A stretch of 64,000 bases of DNA from an uncultured Collinsella sp. (GTDB lineage: Bacteria > Actinomycetota > Coriobacteriia > Coriobacteriales > Coriobacteriaceae), in the NCBI GenBank assembly GCA_944321445.1, contig CALULJ010000005.1:1-64000 (forward strand), read 5' to 3'. Shown one piece after another: positions 16,932 to 26,220 of this stretch. Made by a program: the position numbers and the translations under genes. How positions within the stretch are numbered: the stretch's first letter is position 1; every line of letters starts with the position of its first letter. The notes under the pieces are model-generated. The model did not search any database, was not told the origin of the DNA, and worked only from the letters and a program-made list of their open reading frames with translations.

Positions 16932-17644
16932 AGACCGATGCGCGCGACCGCATGATTGTCGCCATCGACTGCGGACGCGAGCGCGCCCTCGAGCTCGCCG
17001 ATGCGCTCTCCGGCCATGCGACGTGGCTGAAGGTGGGCATGACGCTCTTCTATGCCGAGGGGCCTGCCATCGTCGACGAGTTCCGCAAGCGCGGGTTCAA
17101 GGTATTCCTGGACCTCAAGCTCCACGACATCCCGCACCAGGTGCGCGGTGCTGCCGAGGCTGCTGCCCGCACCGGTGCCGACCTGCTCACCATCCACGGC
17201 TTGGGCGCCGGCGCCATGATGGCCGCGGCGCGTGAGGGCGTCGAGGCCGCGGCAGTGGACGGGGGGCGCGCAAAGGTGATCGCCGTCACGGTGCTCACGA
17301 GCATGGACGAGGAGGCCCTTGCGCAGATCGGCCTTACCTGCTCTGCGGCCGAGGAGGCCGACCGCCTGGCAGCGCTCGCGCAGGCAAACGGCATCGATGG
17401 CGTGGTGTGCTCGCCCCAGGAGGCCGCGCACATGCGTGAACTTCTGGGTGAGGACGCGCTCGTCGTCACGCCGGGTGTTCGCCCCGTCGGAGCCGCGCTG
17501 GGCGATCAGAGCCGCGTGGCCACGCCGTCCGAGGCCATCGCGCGCGGTGCGAGCCATATCGTGGTCGGCAGGCCTGTGACCGGCGCAAACGATCCCGTGG
17601 CCGCATTCGACGCGATCGTGGCCGAGCTCGTCGAGAACCTCTAG
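16925..17644 (+). CDS. pyrF: orotidine 5'-phosphate decarboxylase
   Basis: PyrF decarboxylates OMP to UMP. The 239-residue length and motifs match the group I enzyme: VAIDCG near 13, KVGMTLF near 38, the active-site DLKLHDIPHQV with the Asp-Lys-Asp triad (about 62-72), TVHGLG-like TIHGLGAGA, and the phosphate loop VGRPVTGANDP near 216. The in-frame extension upstream to 16376 is antisense-free read-through of pyrD and is rejected; ATG 16925 overlaps the pyrD end. This closes the operon. pyrE, needed between PyrD and PyrF, is not in the window. Confidence 0.95.
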   Translation: MLETDARDRMIVAIDCGRERALELADALSGHATWLKVGMTLFYAEGPAIVDEFRKRGFKVFLDLKLHDIPHQVRGAAEAAARTGADLLTIHGLGAGAMMAAAREGVEAAAVDGGRAKVIAVTVLTSMDEEALAQIGLTCSAAEEADRLAALAQANGIDGVVCSPQEAAHMRELLGEDALVVTPGVRPVGAALGDQSRVATPSEAIARGASHIVVGRPVTGANDPVAAFDAIVAELVENL

Positions 17645-17736
17645 GCGCGCTTCGCCCCACCGGTCCGTTCCTGCGCAAATATCGCGGACGTTCTATGGAG
17701 CAAGGTGCCGTTTGTCCGGTCTTCCTGCGCTTTTGC

Positions 17737-17765
17737 TTGAAGTTTGCAGGAACATCGACTAAGGT
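17737..17765 (+). promoter_or_regulatory. candidate promoter for mihF-gmk-rpoZ-thiI
   Basis: -35 TTGAAG (17737-17742), a 17-base spacer and -10 TAAGGT (17760-17765), about 80 bases ahead of mihF. The 17645-17852 gap holds nothing else that I recognise. Confidence 0.5.
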
Positions 17766-17852
17766 ATCTACGCGCATGAGCCACATGACCATACCGTATG
17801 TGTTCGTGCGCCATCTTTTCATCGTATGTATTCCTAAGTATTTGGAGGTATC

Positions 17853-18161
17853 ATGGCGCTTCCCCAGCTCACCGATGAGCAGCGCAAGGCCGCTCTTGAG
17901 AAGGCTGCTGCCGCCCGTCACGCCCGTGCCGAGCTTCGCGAGAAGATCAAGAAGGGCGAGGTTTCCCTCGAGTCCGTTCTCAACTCCGAGGACCCCATCG
18001 CTTCCCGCATGAAGGTCTCCACGCTCATCGAGTCCCTCCCCGGCTATGGCAAGGCCAAGGCCGCTAAGATCATGGACGAGCTGGGCATCTCCGCCACCCG
18101 TCGCGTTCAGGGCCTCGGCGTCCGTCAGCGCGAGCAGCTCCTCGAGCAGCTCTCCAAGTAA
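17853..18161 (+). CDS. mihF: actinobacterial integration host factor
   Basis: mIHF is a small nucleoid protein of actinobacteria that binds and bends DNA non-specifically. The 102-residue product has a long basic N-terminal helix (about 10-40) and the helix-two turns-helix fold typical of the family, with SLPGYGKAKAAKIMDELGI near 64-82 and RRVQGLGVRQREQLLEQL at the end. A GGAGG ribosome site precedes ATG 17853. Its stop is immediately followed by the gmk GTG. The mihF-gmk-rpoZ order is a conserved actinobacterial block and supports the taxonomic reading. Confidence 0.93.
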   Translation: MALPQLTDEQRKAALEKAAAARHARAELREKIKKGEVSLESVLNSEDPIASRMKVSTLIESLPGYGKAKAAKIMDELGISATRRVQGLGVRQREQLLEQLSK

Positions 18162-18731
18162 GTGAGCTGCATCAATCCTAAGCTCTTTGTGATTTCCGGA
18201 CCGTCAGGTGCAGGAAAGGGAACGTTGGTAGCCCGTGTGCGCGAGCTCCGTCCCGATCTTGGCCTGACGGTTTCGGCTACCACGAGAGAGCCGCGAGAGG
18301 GTGAAATCGACGGCACAAGCTACTACTTCCTCACGGAAGAGGAGTTCACGCGCCGCCTTGATGCCGACGAGTTCGTCGAGTGGGCAAACGTCCACGGTCA
18401 CCGCTACGGCACGCTGGTGAGCGAGGTCTCCTCCAAGCTCGCCGCGGGCTCTTCGCTGGTCCTCGAGATCGACGTCCAGGGTGCGTTCCAGGTGAAGGAG
18501 CGCTTCCCGGAGGCGGTGCTCGTGTTCATCATGCCGCCCTCTCTTCCCGTTTTGCAAGAGCGCCTGAGCAACCGCGGCACGGAAAGCGCCGATTCGCTCG
18601 CGCTGCGCCTTGCCAACGCTGAACGCGAGATGGCCCTGGCCGACCGGTACGACGACGTGGTCGTCAACGACGACCTCGATCGTGCCGTCGACGAGCTTCT
18701 GGCGGTACTCGATAAGCATGAAAGGAACTGA
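18162..18731 (+). CDS. gmk: guanylate kinase
   Basis: Gmk phosphorylates GMP/dGMP to GDP/dGDP. The 189-residue protein has the P-loop GPSGAGKGT (about 13-21), the GMP-binding TVSATTREPREGE and YYFLTEEEF motifs (about 38-60), and the lid region. Start GTG 18162 touches the mihF stop, so the two are translationally coupled. It is followed by rpoZ after 6 bases. Length and order match the actinobacterial arrangement. Confidence 0.95.
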   Translation: MSCINPKLFVISGPSGAGKGTLVARVRELRPDLGLTVSATTREPREGEIDGTSYYFLTEEEFTRRLDADEFVEWANVHGHRYGTLVSEVSSKLAAGSSLVLEIDVQGAFQVKERFPEAVLVFIMPPSLPVLQERLSNRGTESADSLALRLANAEREMALADRYDDVVVNDDLDRAVDELLAVLDKHERN

Positions 18732-18737
18732 GGCCCT

Positions 18738-19019
18738 GTGTCCGTAATCAAGCCCCGCATCGACGACCTGCTGGAGAAGACCGAGAACAACCGGTTCCTC
18801 CTGGCCTCGCTCGCTTCCAAGCGCGCCTGCGACATCAACAGCATGTTGCGCGGCCAGCACAGCCGTGTCTTGGCTGTTCAGGATGTTGACGACATCACGA
18901 TCGCTCTGTCCGGCGCCGACACGATTTCTATGGCGATGGACGAGATCCTCGATGGCAACATCTCGTTTGACCACGAGCGCTTCCACGAGGCGCTGAAGCA
19001 CAGCACGCCGGAAGCGTAA
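18738..19019 (+). CDS. rpoZ: RNA polymerase omega subunit
   Basis: Omega helps assemble and stabilise RNA polymerase by clamping the beta' subunit. The 93-residue product begins SVIKPRIDDLLEKTENNRF and has the conserved core ASKRACDINSML near 30-41. Start GTG 18738 sits 6 bases after gmk. The C-terminal half is acidic and diverged, which is usual for this small subunit. Position after gmk is the standard actinobacterial context. Confidence 0.9.
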   Translation: MSVIKPRIDDLLEKTENNRFLLASLASKRACDINSMLRGQHSRVLAVQDVDDITIALSGADTISMAMDEILDGNISFDHERFHEALKHSTPEA

Positions 19020-19023
19020 CAGC

Positions 19024-20223
19024 ATGGCGAGTCGCGTCTGCCTGGTCCACTATCACGAGATTGGACTGAAGGGCAAGAATCGCGCCCGTTTCGAGCACAT
19101 CCTCATGGATAACCTGAAGGCGGCCTTGGCCGCCTTTTCCGTGTCCACGATCGTGCGCATCTCGGGCCATATCCTCGTGACGTTCTCCGCGCCCGGCGAG
19201 GCCGAGCGCGCCTTCGACACCATCGCGCGCACGCCCGGCGTCGCGCGCGTGTCGCTCGCCTTCCACACCAACCGCGACCCGCACGAATACTGCGAGGCGG
19301 CGGTGCGCGCCCTGCGCGAGGCGGGGGACTTCTATAGCTTCAAGGTGGCGGCGCGCCGGTCGAACACCGATTACGAGCTCACCTCCATCGATCTCAACCG
19401 CCAGGTGGGCGAGGTGCTGTGCGAGGCCTTCCCGGACAAGAAGGTCCTCATGCACGACCCGGACGTGCAGGTGCACGTGCTCGTGGTGCAGGGTAGCGTC
19501 TACGTGTACGCGCGCAGCGAGCGCGGCGTGGGCGGTCTTCCCCAGGGGAGCGCCGGCAAGGTCATGACGCTGCTTTCGAGTGGCATCGATTCGCCGGTTG
19601 CCACCTGGATGCTCGCGCGCCGCGGCGCCGTTCCCGTGCCGGTGCATTTCTCGGGCAGGCCGCAGACGGCCGATACGAGCGAGTTTCTGGTGCAGGACAT
19701 CATCTCCGCCCTGGCGCCGTCGGTGCAGATCGGCCGCCTGTACGTCGTGCCGTTCGGCGACTGCCAGCGCGAGATCTCGCTCGCATGCCCCAGCGATCTG
19801 CGCGTGATCATGTATCGTCGCGTGATGTACGCGGTGACCGAGCGCCTGGCGGCCATCGAGGGCGCCAAGGCCATCGTGACGGGCGAGTCGCTCGGTCAGG
19901 TGGCGTCTCAGACGCTCGAGAACATCATGGCGGTGAACGAGGTCGTGAGCCTGCCGGTGTTCCGTCCGCTCATCGGCTCGGACAAGCAGGAGATCATCGC
20001 GCGCGCCAAAGATATTGGCACCTACGACATCTCGACGCAGGATGCGCCGGACTGCTGCACGCTGTTCATGCCGCGCCGCCCCGAGACCCATGCCAAGCTG
20101 GACGCCGTCCACGCCGCGTGGGACATGTTCGACCACGAGGCAATGATTCAGCACCTGGTCGATACCGTCGAGCACATCGACTATCCCGCGCCCTGCTACC
20201 ACGCGCCGCGCTCCCGCAAGTGA
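19024..20223 (+). CDS. thiI: tRNA 4-thiouridylation / thiamine sulfurtransferase
   Basis: ThiI transfers sulphur to U8 of tRNA and, in many bacteria, to ThiS for thiamine synthesis. The 399-residue product has the N-terminal ferredoxin-like and THUMP domains (about 1-165) and the PP-loop adenylation domain (LLSSGIDSPVATWML near 180-194). The C-terminal rhodanese domain of E. coli ThiI is absent, as in Bacillus, so an external sulphur donor (NifS-type desulfurase) is expected. It begins 5 bases after rpoZ. A hairpin repeat and a terminator-like stem follow. Confidence 0.93.
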   Translation: MASRVCLVHYHEIGLKGKNRARFEHILMDNLKAALAAFSVSTIVRISGHILVTFSAPGEAERAFDTIARTPGVARVSLAFHTNRDPHEYCEAAVRALREAGDFYSFKVAARRSNTDYELTSIDLNRQVGEVLCEAFPDKKVLMHDPDVQVHVLVVQGSVYVYARSERGVGGLPQGSAGKVMTLLSSGIDSPVATWMLARRGAVPVPVHFSGRPQTADTSEFLVQDIISALAPSVQIGRLYVVPFGDCQREISLACPSDLRVIMYRRVMYAVTERLAAIEGAKAIVTGESLGQVASQTLENIMAVNEVVSLPVFRPLIGSDKQEIIARAKDIGTYDISTQDAPDCCTLFMPRRPETHAKLDAVHAAWDMFDHEAMIQHLVDTVEHIDYPAPCYHAPRSRK

Positions 20224-20252
20224 CGCACTTCTCCCCTGGGGAGAAGTGCGTC
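20222..20252. repeat. 15-bp-arm palindrome, copy 1
   Basis: GACGCACTTCTCCCC / GGGGAGAAGTGCGTC around a single central T. It overlaps the thiI stop codon. The same palindrome, differing only in the central base (A), lies at 56678-56708. Confidence 0.85.
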
Positions 20253-20257
20253 GATGC

Positions 20258-20306
20258 AACATGCCCGCCAAGAGGTTCCATTATGGGGGCTCTTGGCAGG
20301 CATGTT
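20258..20306 (+). terminator. terminator-like stem after thiI
   Basis: AACATGCC..CCAAGAG pairs with CTCTTGG..GGCATGTT with a small symmetric internal loop, then TGATTTCTT. It is likely the end of the mihF-thiI operon. The rest of the gap to 20465 shows no recognised promoter or gene. Confidence 0.6.
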
Positions 20307-20465
20307 TGATTTCTTGCCCAGGAACAACCCTTTCAACGTCCCGTTTTCTTCCTTCCGCCGCCCCGCTTAGCCGTCGTGTCAGTGATTTCTTAGCTAAGCG
20401 CTACGATGGGTTTATCGGATTGGTGCGAGGCCCGTTGTGGCCTGCATGAGGGTGGGGAGTTGCCT

Positions 20466-21752
20466 ATGGCTATCATGCAACGATATCTCAGCTCGTTGGC
20501 ACGCATACTTGTTGCAACGGCTGCGGTGTGCGCGGCGCTGCTGCCGGCGCCTGCGCTCGCGGCGGAGGAGGAGCCCGTGCTGGCGGCTGCGCTCCAGCAG
20601 GAAGCGTCTGACGGCCCCTGTCTGGGCGAGCCAGCATCGCGCGAGAGCGACGTCATCGACCTGCAGGCTTCTTCGACCGCCGTGTTCAACATCGGGCTGA
20701 TCGGGGAATACCATCAAACCGAGGCGCGCAAGCTCGTCGACCTCATCAACCAGGCGCGCGCCGCCCAAGGCGTGCGTCCGCTCACCTACGACACGAACCT
20801 CGAGGCCGTGGCCATGCTGCGCGCGGCTGAGATCCAGGTCTCGTTCGACCACACCCGTCCCAACGGGCAGAGCTGCTTCAACGCTGCCGACGAGCTCGGC
20901 GTGAGCACCGGGTCTGCGGCGGGCGAGAACATCTTGATGGGCGCCTCGACCGCATCGTATGCCAATGCGCTGTGGACGAGCTCTCCCGGTCACTACTCCA
21001 ACATGATTAACGCGCGGTTCTCGAGCATTGGTGTCGCGGCGTTCGAGGCGGCCGGCCGTTGGTGCTGGGTCGAGTTCTTCGGTGCCACGAGCGGCACGGG
21101 CTTCGATGAGAGCGCCCTCGACGGCTACGCTACCGTGATCGTCCAGGCTCAGGCGATCTACCTCGACCAGGTGTTCATCGACGTGAACCCGAACGATTGG
21201 TACGTCGCTTCGGATGGCGGCGAGAACTTCCTGTACACGCTCAACCACGGCCTCATGAGCGGCTACAGCGACCGTCCTGCGTTCGGTCCGTACGACACCA
21301 TCACGCGCGGGCAGGTCGCGACGATCCTGTATCGCATGGCGGGTGAGCCCAAGCGCGAATCGGCGGCCTTCAGCGATGTGAACTACGGCGCGTACTATGG
21401 AGACGCGATCAAGTGGGCACGTGCCACCCGCGTTATCAACGGGTACGGTGACTCGAATACCTTTGGGCCAGACGACCCCATCACGCGCGAGCAGCTGTGC
21501 GTGATGCTGGCGAGCTACGCAAATAAGATCGGCGGGCTGAATACGACCGTGACCAGCTCTTCTGCCACCCGTATGCCCGATTGGTCCAAGGTGTCGTCAT
21601 GGGCGCAAGATGCGGTCAAATGGGTCATCAACGAGGGCATCATGAACGGCGTCGAGGTCGCGGGCGGCGGTCGCGAGCTGCAGCCCCAGGGCAACGCGGC
21701 GCGTGCCTCTGCGGCCGTGATGATCGCCGTGTTCCACCGCGATGTGCTGTAA
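20466..21752 (+). CDS. secreted CAP-domain protein with three SLH repeats
   Basis: This 428-residue exported protein combines a CAP/SCP (PR-1-like) domain with S-layer homology repeats. It starts with a signal peptide (hydrophobic LARILVATAAVCAALLP, probable cleavage after PALA near 33). The CAP domain spans about 80-215 (LVDLINQARAAQGVRPL, AAEIQVSFDHTRPNG, GENILMG, the HYSNMIN helix). Three SLH modules then follow from about 237 (VFIDVNPNDWY, FSDVNYGAYYGDAIKWA, WSKVSSWAQDAVKWV) and should bind it to cell-wall polymer. ATG 20466 has GGGGAG upstream; the upstream extension lacks a signal-like start. CAP-domain function in bacteria is poorly defined. Confidence 0.88.
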   Translation: MAIMQRYLSSLARILVATAAVCAALLPAPALAAEEEPVLAAALQQEASDGPCLGEPASRESDVIDLQASSTAVFNIGLIGEYHQTEARKLVDLINQARAAQGVRPLTYDTNLEAVAMLRAAEIQVSFDHTRPNGQSCFNAADELGVSTGSAAGENILMGASTASYANALWTSSPGHYSNMINARFSSIGVAAFEAAGRWCWVEFFGATSGTGFDESALDGYATVIVQAQAIYLDQVFIDVNPNDWYVASDGGENFLYTLNHGLMSGYSDRPAFGPYDTITRGQVATILYRMAGEPKRESAAFSDVNYGAYYGDAIKWARATRVINGYGDSNTFGPDDPITREQLCVMLASYANKIGGLNTTVTSSSATRMPDWSKVSSWAQDAVKWVINEGIMNGVEVAGGGRELQPQGNAARASAAVMIAVFHRDVL

Positions 21753-21942
21753 GCAGATTGAGTTATAAGCCTCTGAACAGGGCAGTTGTTGTCGGGCTGT
21801 CCGAGTGTTCGGGCGGCCCGACTGCTTTCCAACACGAATGTCGGAATCGCGTCGGCGTGCCGTAAGGTCGTGCGGGACGTTTTCGATTTGTGCCGGGTGC
21901 GTCCGCGCCGCCGTGGAACCATGGCGGCAGGGAGGTGGCGCC

Positions 21943-22674
21943 ATGGCGCAGATGGAAGAGTCTTTGAAAACAGGATCGAAGCGCGCGCTGCAGGTCGTGC
22001 GCAGCAGGAAGACCTATATGGCGGCCGTGCTCGCGCTCGCGGCGGTGCTCATCGGGGCGTGCGGGCTGGGCATCGTGTGGGCGACGGGCCCGCAGGACGT
22101 GCTCATCGAGCGCACGGGCTCCTCTGGGGAAGAGGCCGGTTCAGGCGGCGGCGCGGGCGATGTCGAAGACGGGCAAGATGCTGGGGATAAAGACGTTGCA
22201 GATGATGAGCCCGAGGCGAAGCCCGCAACGGTCATCGTCGACGTAGCGGGTGCGGTCGCGCGGCCCGGCGTCGTGGAGCTGCCGGAAGGTGCGCGGGTGA
22301 ACGATGCGATCGAGGCGGCGGGCGGCCTCGCGGCGGACGCGGACGCCTCTGCCATCAACCGCGCCGAGAAACTTACAGACGGCGTGAAGGTGTACGTGCC
22401 CCGCGTGGGCGAAGAGGTGCCTGCGGTATCGGGCGGGGCAGCAGGAGGCACGGATGCCGGAAGCGCGGGCACCGGCGCCGCTGCCCTGGTGAACATCAAC
22501 AGCGCCGGGCTCGATGAGCTCGATATCTTGCCTGGCGTGGGGCCCTCGACCGCCCAGGCCATCCTCGATGACCGCACGCAAAACGGCCCGTTTGCGAGCG
22601 TCGAGGACATCATGCGCGTCTCGGGCATCGGCGAGAAGAAGTACGAGAAGCTGAAGGACCTCATTTGCGTGTAG
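21943..22674 (+). CDS. comEA: competence DNA receptor ComEA
   Basis: ComEA binds double-stranded DNA outside the membrane and hands it to ComEC. The 243-residue protein has one N-terminal membrane anchor (MAAVLALAAVLIGACGLGIVW, about 26-46), a Gly/Asp-rich linker, a SLBB domain (VIVDVAGAVARPGVV near 98) and a C-terminal helix-hairpin-helix pair (VNINSAGLDELDILPGVG near 185, and VSGIGEKKYEKL). ATG 21943 follows GGGAGGTGG. Its end overlaps comEC by 10 bases. With comEC this indicates at least part of a DNA uptake machine; pilus genes are not in the window. Confidence 0.92.
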   Translation: MAQMEESLKTGSKRALQVVRSRKTYMAAVLALAAVLIGACGLGIVWATGPQDVLIERTGSSGEEAGSGGGAGDVEDGQDAGDKDVADDEPEAKPATVIVDVAGAVARPGVVELPEGARVNDAIEAAGGLAADADASAINRAEKLTDGVKVYVPRVGEEVPAVSGGAAGGTDAGSAGTGAAALVNINSAGLDELDILPGVGPSTAQAILDDRTQNGPFASVEDIMRVSGIGEKKYEKLKDLICV

Positions 22675-24980
22675 AGGAGGGTGCGCCCCCGCGGCCGTAC
22701 ATTCCGCCGACGGCCGCGGGGGCGCTTGCTGCCTGCGCGGTCGCCGCCGTGCTGTTGGAGTGCGCCTGGCAGGACTATCTTGGCGGGAAGGAACTCTGGC
22801 TCGGTGCGGGCCCACTTGCGCTGTGCGCCCTCGTTGTCTGCGCGTGCACGGCTGCTGCCTTTGCGGCACGGCGCGTCGGCATGTCTGCAGCGGCACGGTG
22901 GGCCGCATGGGCGGCGTGCGGTTGTGTTATCGGGGCCGTGTCGTGTGCGCTGTGGGCAGCGAGCATGCAGGCGTCGCATGCGGCGCTGACGGGCAGCGTG
23001 AGCGCCTATAGGTTCGTGGCGAGCTCGGAGGGAAACGTCGGGAGCTTCGGCGTCTCCTGCACCGCGCGGGCGGTCGATGCCGCGGGTGCGGAAGCGGGAC
23101 GGGTGCGGCTCACCGCTCCTGCGGCCTACGAGATGGGGGAGACGCTCACCCTCGTCGGGCGCTTCGAGGAGCTCGGCGACAGCGACTGGGCACGGTCGCG
23201 CTTCATGAAAGGTGAGGTCGCCTCGGTGGATGCCGTGCGCGTGATGTCCGTCGACCCTCCTTGCGGCTTCGACCCCATACGCGATCTGCGCGCGGCGGCA
23301 CTGCGTGCGATCGACCCCGCGCGCAGCGAGGCGTGCGCCCTTATTGCGGGAACGGTGTGCGGGTCGGTGGCGGAGCTCAACCAAACCGAAGCCTCGGACC
23401 GGTTCGCCGCAACCGGCCTTTCGCACCTCATCGCCGTGTCGGGGAGCCACCTGGCACTCATCGCCGCGTTCGTCGAGCGGCTCATGGCGCGCACGCGCCT
23501 GTCGCGTGGCACCCGCTTCAGCGGCATCGGCGCGCTGTCGATTGCCTACGTGCTGTTCACGGGCGGTGCCGCCTCCGCTGTGCGCTCGGTGGCCATGGTG
23601 TGTCTCACCATGTTCGCTCAGGGTGGACGCAGGCGCGCCCACGGCATCTCGGCGCTGTGCCTCACGACCATGGGCTTCGTGGCGCTGAACCCCGGCGTTG
23701 TCTACGATTTGGGCTTTCAGCTGTCGGCGACAAGCGTGCTGTTCATCGCGGTGTTCAGCCGCTCCATCGCCTGGCACTTGGCGCGGCTGGGCTGCCCGGG
23801 CGCCATCGGCGAGGCGTTGTCGCTCACGCTCTCGGCACAGTGGGCCACGCTTCCCCTCACCATCCCCGTCTTCGGCACCCTTTCGCTCATCGCGCCGGTG
23901 GCGAACCTCGTCGTGGGACCGCTCATGAGCGGGCTTCTTCTGTGCGGCATCGTAGCGGTGCCGCTGTGCGTGCTGGCGCCCGTCTTGGCTCCGCTCATGG
24001 CGGTTCCCGAAGGCATCGCGAATGCTTCGATCTTCGCGGCACGCTTGCTCGCATCGGTGCCGCTGGCTTCGATTCCCGTGGCGCTCGACGGTCTTTCGCT
24101 CGCGGTGCCTTACGTGCTTGCCGTCGCGTGCTACCTGCTGTGGCCCGTGCTCTCGCGCCGAGCGCTTGCAGGCGCGCTCATCGCTGCCACGTCCGTGTGC
24201 GCGGGGTGGCTCGTGTTCTGGCTTTTCTTCGCGCCTGCCGGCATCACGGTGCTCGATGTGGGGCAGGCCGATGCCATTTTGGTGCGGGACGGCTCCGGGT
24301 GCATGCTGGTCGACGCGGGTGTTGACGATGCCGTGTTCGATGCTCTCGCCAGAAACCCCGTGTACCAGCTTGACGCGGTCGTTGTCACGCATTGGGATCG
24401 CGACCATTGGGGCGGGTTGCCCGATGTGCTTGACGCTGTGGGCGTAGGGCAGGTATTCGTGGCACGCGGGGCTGCGGGGGCCGTTCCCGAAGAGCTTGAG
24501 GATGATCTAGCGGGGCGCATTATGGAGCTCGACGCGGGCGACACGGTGCGCGCCGGTGGCTTTACCTGTAATGTCGTTTGGCCCCAGCAAGAGGTGGCGG
24601 GGGAGGAGAACGGCGACTCCCTGGTGCTCGACGTGCGCTACGACAGCGGAGGACGCTCCCTTTCCGTCGTGCTCACCGGAGACACGGAGGTCGATCAGGA
24701 GCATGATTACGCGGAGCTGGTGGGCCGCATCGACGTGCTGAAGCTCGGCCACCACGGGTCGGCAGCATCGGTGGATGCACAGGTGCTGGACGTGTTCGAC
24801 CCTGAACTGGCCATTGCGAGCGCAGGCGAGGGCAACAGCTACGGGCATCCCGACCCCGCATGCGTGCGCGCCGTCGAAGAGCATGGGTCGCGCTTCCTCT
24901 GCACCAAGGATGTCGGCGATATCGCGATCGAGCCAGGGCGGGAGGGATTCCGCGTGCGCTGCGCGGGCGGCAGCGGGTAG
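22665..24980 (+). CDS. comEC: competence DNA channel ComEC/Rec2
   Basis: ComEC forms the membrane channel for single-stranded DNA during transformation. The 771-residue product has an N-terminal DUF4131-type region with hydrophobic helices (about 15-110), the Competence domain (HLIAVSGSHLALIAAF near 250 and many membrane segments up to about 520), and a C-terminal metallo-beta-lactamase domain (VLDVGQADAILV near 532, HxDxDH as THWDRDHWGG near 576, LGHHGS near 695). The start TTG 22665 overlaps comEA; AAGGAC precedes it. The domain set is complete, so the gene appears intact. Confidence 0.92.
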   Translation: MRVEEGAPPRPYIPPTAAGALAACAVAAVLLECAWQDYLGGKELWLGAGPLALCALVVCACTAAAFAARRVGMSAAARWAAWAACGCVIGAVSCALWAASMQASHAALTGSVSAYRFVASSEGNVGSFGVSCTARAVDAAGAEAGRVRLTAPAAYEMGETLTLVGRFEELGDSDWARSRFMKGEVASVDAVRVMSVDPPCGFDPIRDLRAAALRAIDPARSEACALIAGTVCGSVAELNQTEASDRFAATGLSHLIAVSGSHLALIAAFVERLMARTRLSRGTRFSGIGALSIAYVLFTGGAASAVRSVAMVCLTMFAQGGRRRAHGISALCLTTMGFVALNPGVVYDLGFQLSATSVLFIAVFSRSIAWHLARLGCPGAIGEALSLTLSAQWATLPLTIPVFGTLSLIAPVANLVVGPLMSGLLLCGIVAVPLCVLAPVLAPLMAVPEGIANASIFAARLLASVPLASIPVALDGLSLAVPYVLAVACYLLWPVLSRRALAGALIAATSVCAGWLVFWLFFAPAGITVLDVGQADAILVRDGSGCMLVDAGVDDAVFDALARNPVYQLDAVVVTHWDRDHWGGLPDVLDAVGVGQVFVARGAAGAVPEELEDDLAGRIMELDAGDTVRAGGFTCNVVWPQQEVAGEENGDSLVLDVRYDSGGRSLSVVLTGDTEVDQEHDYAELVGRIDVLKLGHHGSAASVDAQVLDVFDPELAIASAGEGNSYGHPDPACVRAVEEHGSRFLCTKDVGDIAIEPGREGFRVRCAGGSG

Positions 24981-25014
24981 AATGGAGCAACACGTGTACG
25001 AAGGAGGTCCGGTG

Positions 25015-25977
25015 ATGGCGGAAGCGTCTTTGCTGCCTGCATACCTGATTGTGGGCGCCGACGAATACAAGCGCTCCCGCGCGGTGGAGCGCATGAAGGC
25101 GCGCCTCGAGAAGAGCGGCATGGCCGCGTTCAACCTCGACGAGCGCGACATGACGCGCGACCCCGCCATCGACGACATCATCGCCTCGCTCAACACCTTC
25201 CCCATGGGCACGGACTTTCGCTTGGTCATTTTGGACGGGTGCGATCGCTTGCCCAAGGCCGTGAGCGAGCCGCTCGTGGAGTACTTCGCCGACCCGTCGC
25301 CCACCACCGTGTGCCTGGTGGTAGCGAACACGCTCGCCAAGAACACGCGGCTGTACAAGGCCATCGCCAAGATCGACAAGAAGGCCGTGGTCGACTGCAC
25401 GCCCAAGAAGGCGTGGGAGATGCCCAAGCAGGTCGTGTCCATGGCGCGCGCACACGGTAAGACCATCGGGCTGCCGGCGGCCGAGGCCCTGGTAAGCCGT
25501 GCGGGCGAGCAGTCGCGCATGCTCGACAACGAACTCAAGCGCCTGTCGCAGATGGTCGAGGGCCCCGAGATCGCGCTTGCCGACGTCGAGCGCCTGGTGA
25601 TGCGTACCGCCGAGGTCAAGCCCTGGGACTTCCTGAACGCGGTGTCTGCCCGCGACCTGCCGCGTGCCCTCGAGCTGCTGGCGCTCCAGCCGGACCGCAG
25701 CGAGGTGCGCCTGTTCTCGCTTTTGGTAACGCGGCTGCGCGAACTCATCACCGCCAAGGCGCTCGATGCGCGCGGAGCCGGCCGCGAGCTGGCAAGCACG
25801 CTGGGTGTGCAGAGCTGGCAGGTGAAAAACCACCTTGGCTGGGCGCGCCGCTACAAGATGTCCGAGCTCATCGACGCGCTTTCAGCCGCAGCCGACGTCG
25901 AGGCAGCCCTCAAGGGCTCCGCCGATTCCGCCCTAGCCCTGCGCCTCTGGGTCATCCAAATCTGCACGGGAAAATAG
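25015..25977 (+). CDS. holA: DNA polymerase III delta subunit
   Basis: HolA opens the sliding clamp as part of the clamp loader. The 320-residue product starts LPAYLIVGADEYKRSRAVERM, has the delta N-terminal fold with DFRLVILDGCDRLPK near 68-82, and the AAA+-like lid and collar domains with DFLNAVSARDLPRAL near 205. ATG 25015 has a strong GGAGGT seven bases upstream; the earlier ATG 24982 lacks one. holA downstream of comEC is a common synteny. The last codons overlap a REP-like repeat that begins at 25968 and supplies the stop codon (GGAAAATAG). Confidence 0.92.
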   Translation: MAEASLLPAYLIVGADEYKRSRAVERMKARLEKSGMAAFNLDERDMTRDPAIDDIIASLNTFPMGTDFRLVILDGCDRLPKAVSEPLVEYFADPSPTTVCLVVANTLAKNTRLYKAIAKIDKKAVVDCTPKKAWEMPKQVVSMARAHGKTIGLPAAEALVSRAGEQSRMLDNELKRLSQMVEGPEIALADVERLVMRTAEVKPWDFLNAVSARDLPRALELLALQPDRSEVRLFSLLVTRLRELITAKALDARGAGRELASTLGVQSWQVKNHLGWARRYKMSELIDALSAAADVEAALKGSADSALALRLWVIQICTGK

Positions 25978-26096
25978 GGACAGGCACTTTTTCCCACTAT
26001 GCCGTGCGTCCTGAAAACGTTTTCGGTTCTTTGAAGGCTGTCCCGCGGACGCTGGGTTGTTCTTATCGGGAAAATAGGGACAGGCACTTTTTTCCC
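25968..26096. repeat. two REP-A units after holA
   Basis: Direct copies of the unit GGGAAAATAGGGACAGG-CACTTTTT-CCC at 25968-25995 and 26068-26096, 72 bases apart. The first supplies the holA stop codon (AAATAG). The spacer holds no gene. Confidence 0.9.
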
Positions 26097-26220
26097 GCGG
26101 TGCTCCTCGGGACATGAACCGTTCGGTCTTGCGAATAGTTTTTGAGCACTATTTCGATATGATGAGGCATGCGGAGAAGATTACACTGGTATTCGAGAGC
26201 GCGCGAGGCGGAGGACGGCC

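Noticed and set aside
25968-26096. CRISPR array from the repeated GGGAAAATAGGGACAGG units
   Set aside because: Only two units are adjacent, other units are scattered and inverted, spacers are not of uniform length, and no cas genes are present.
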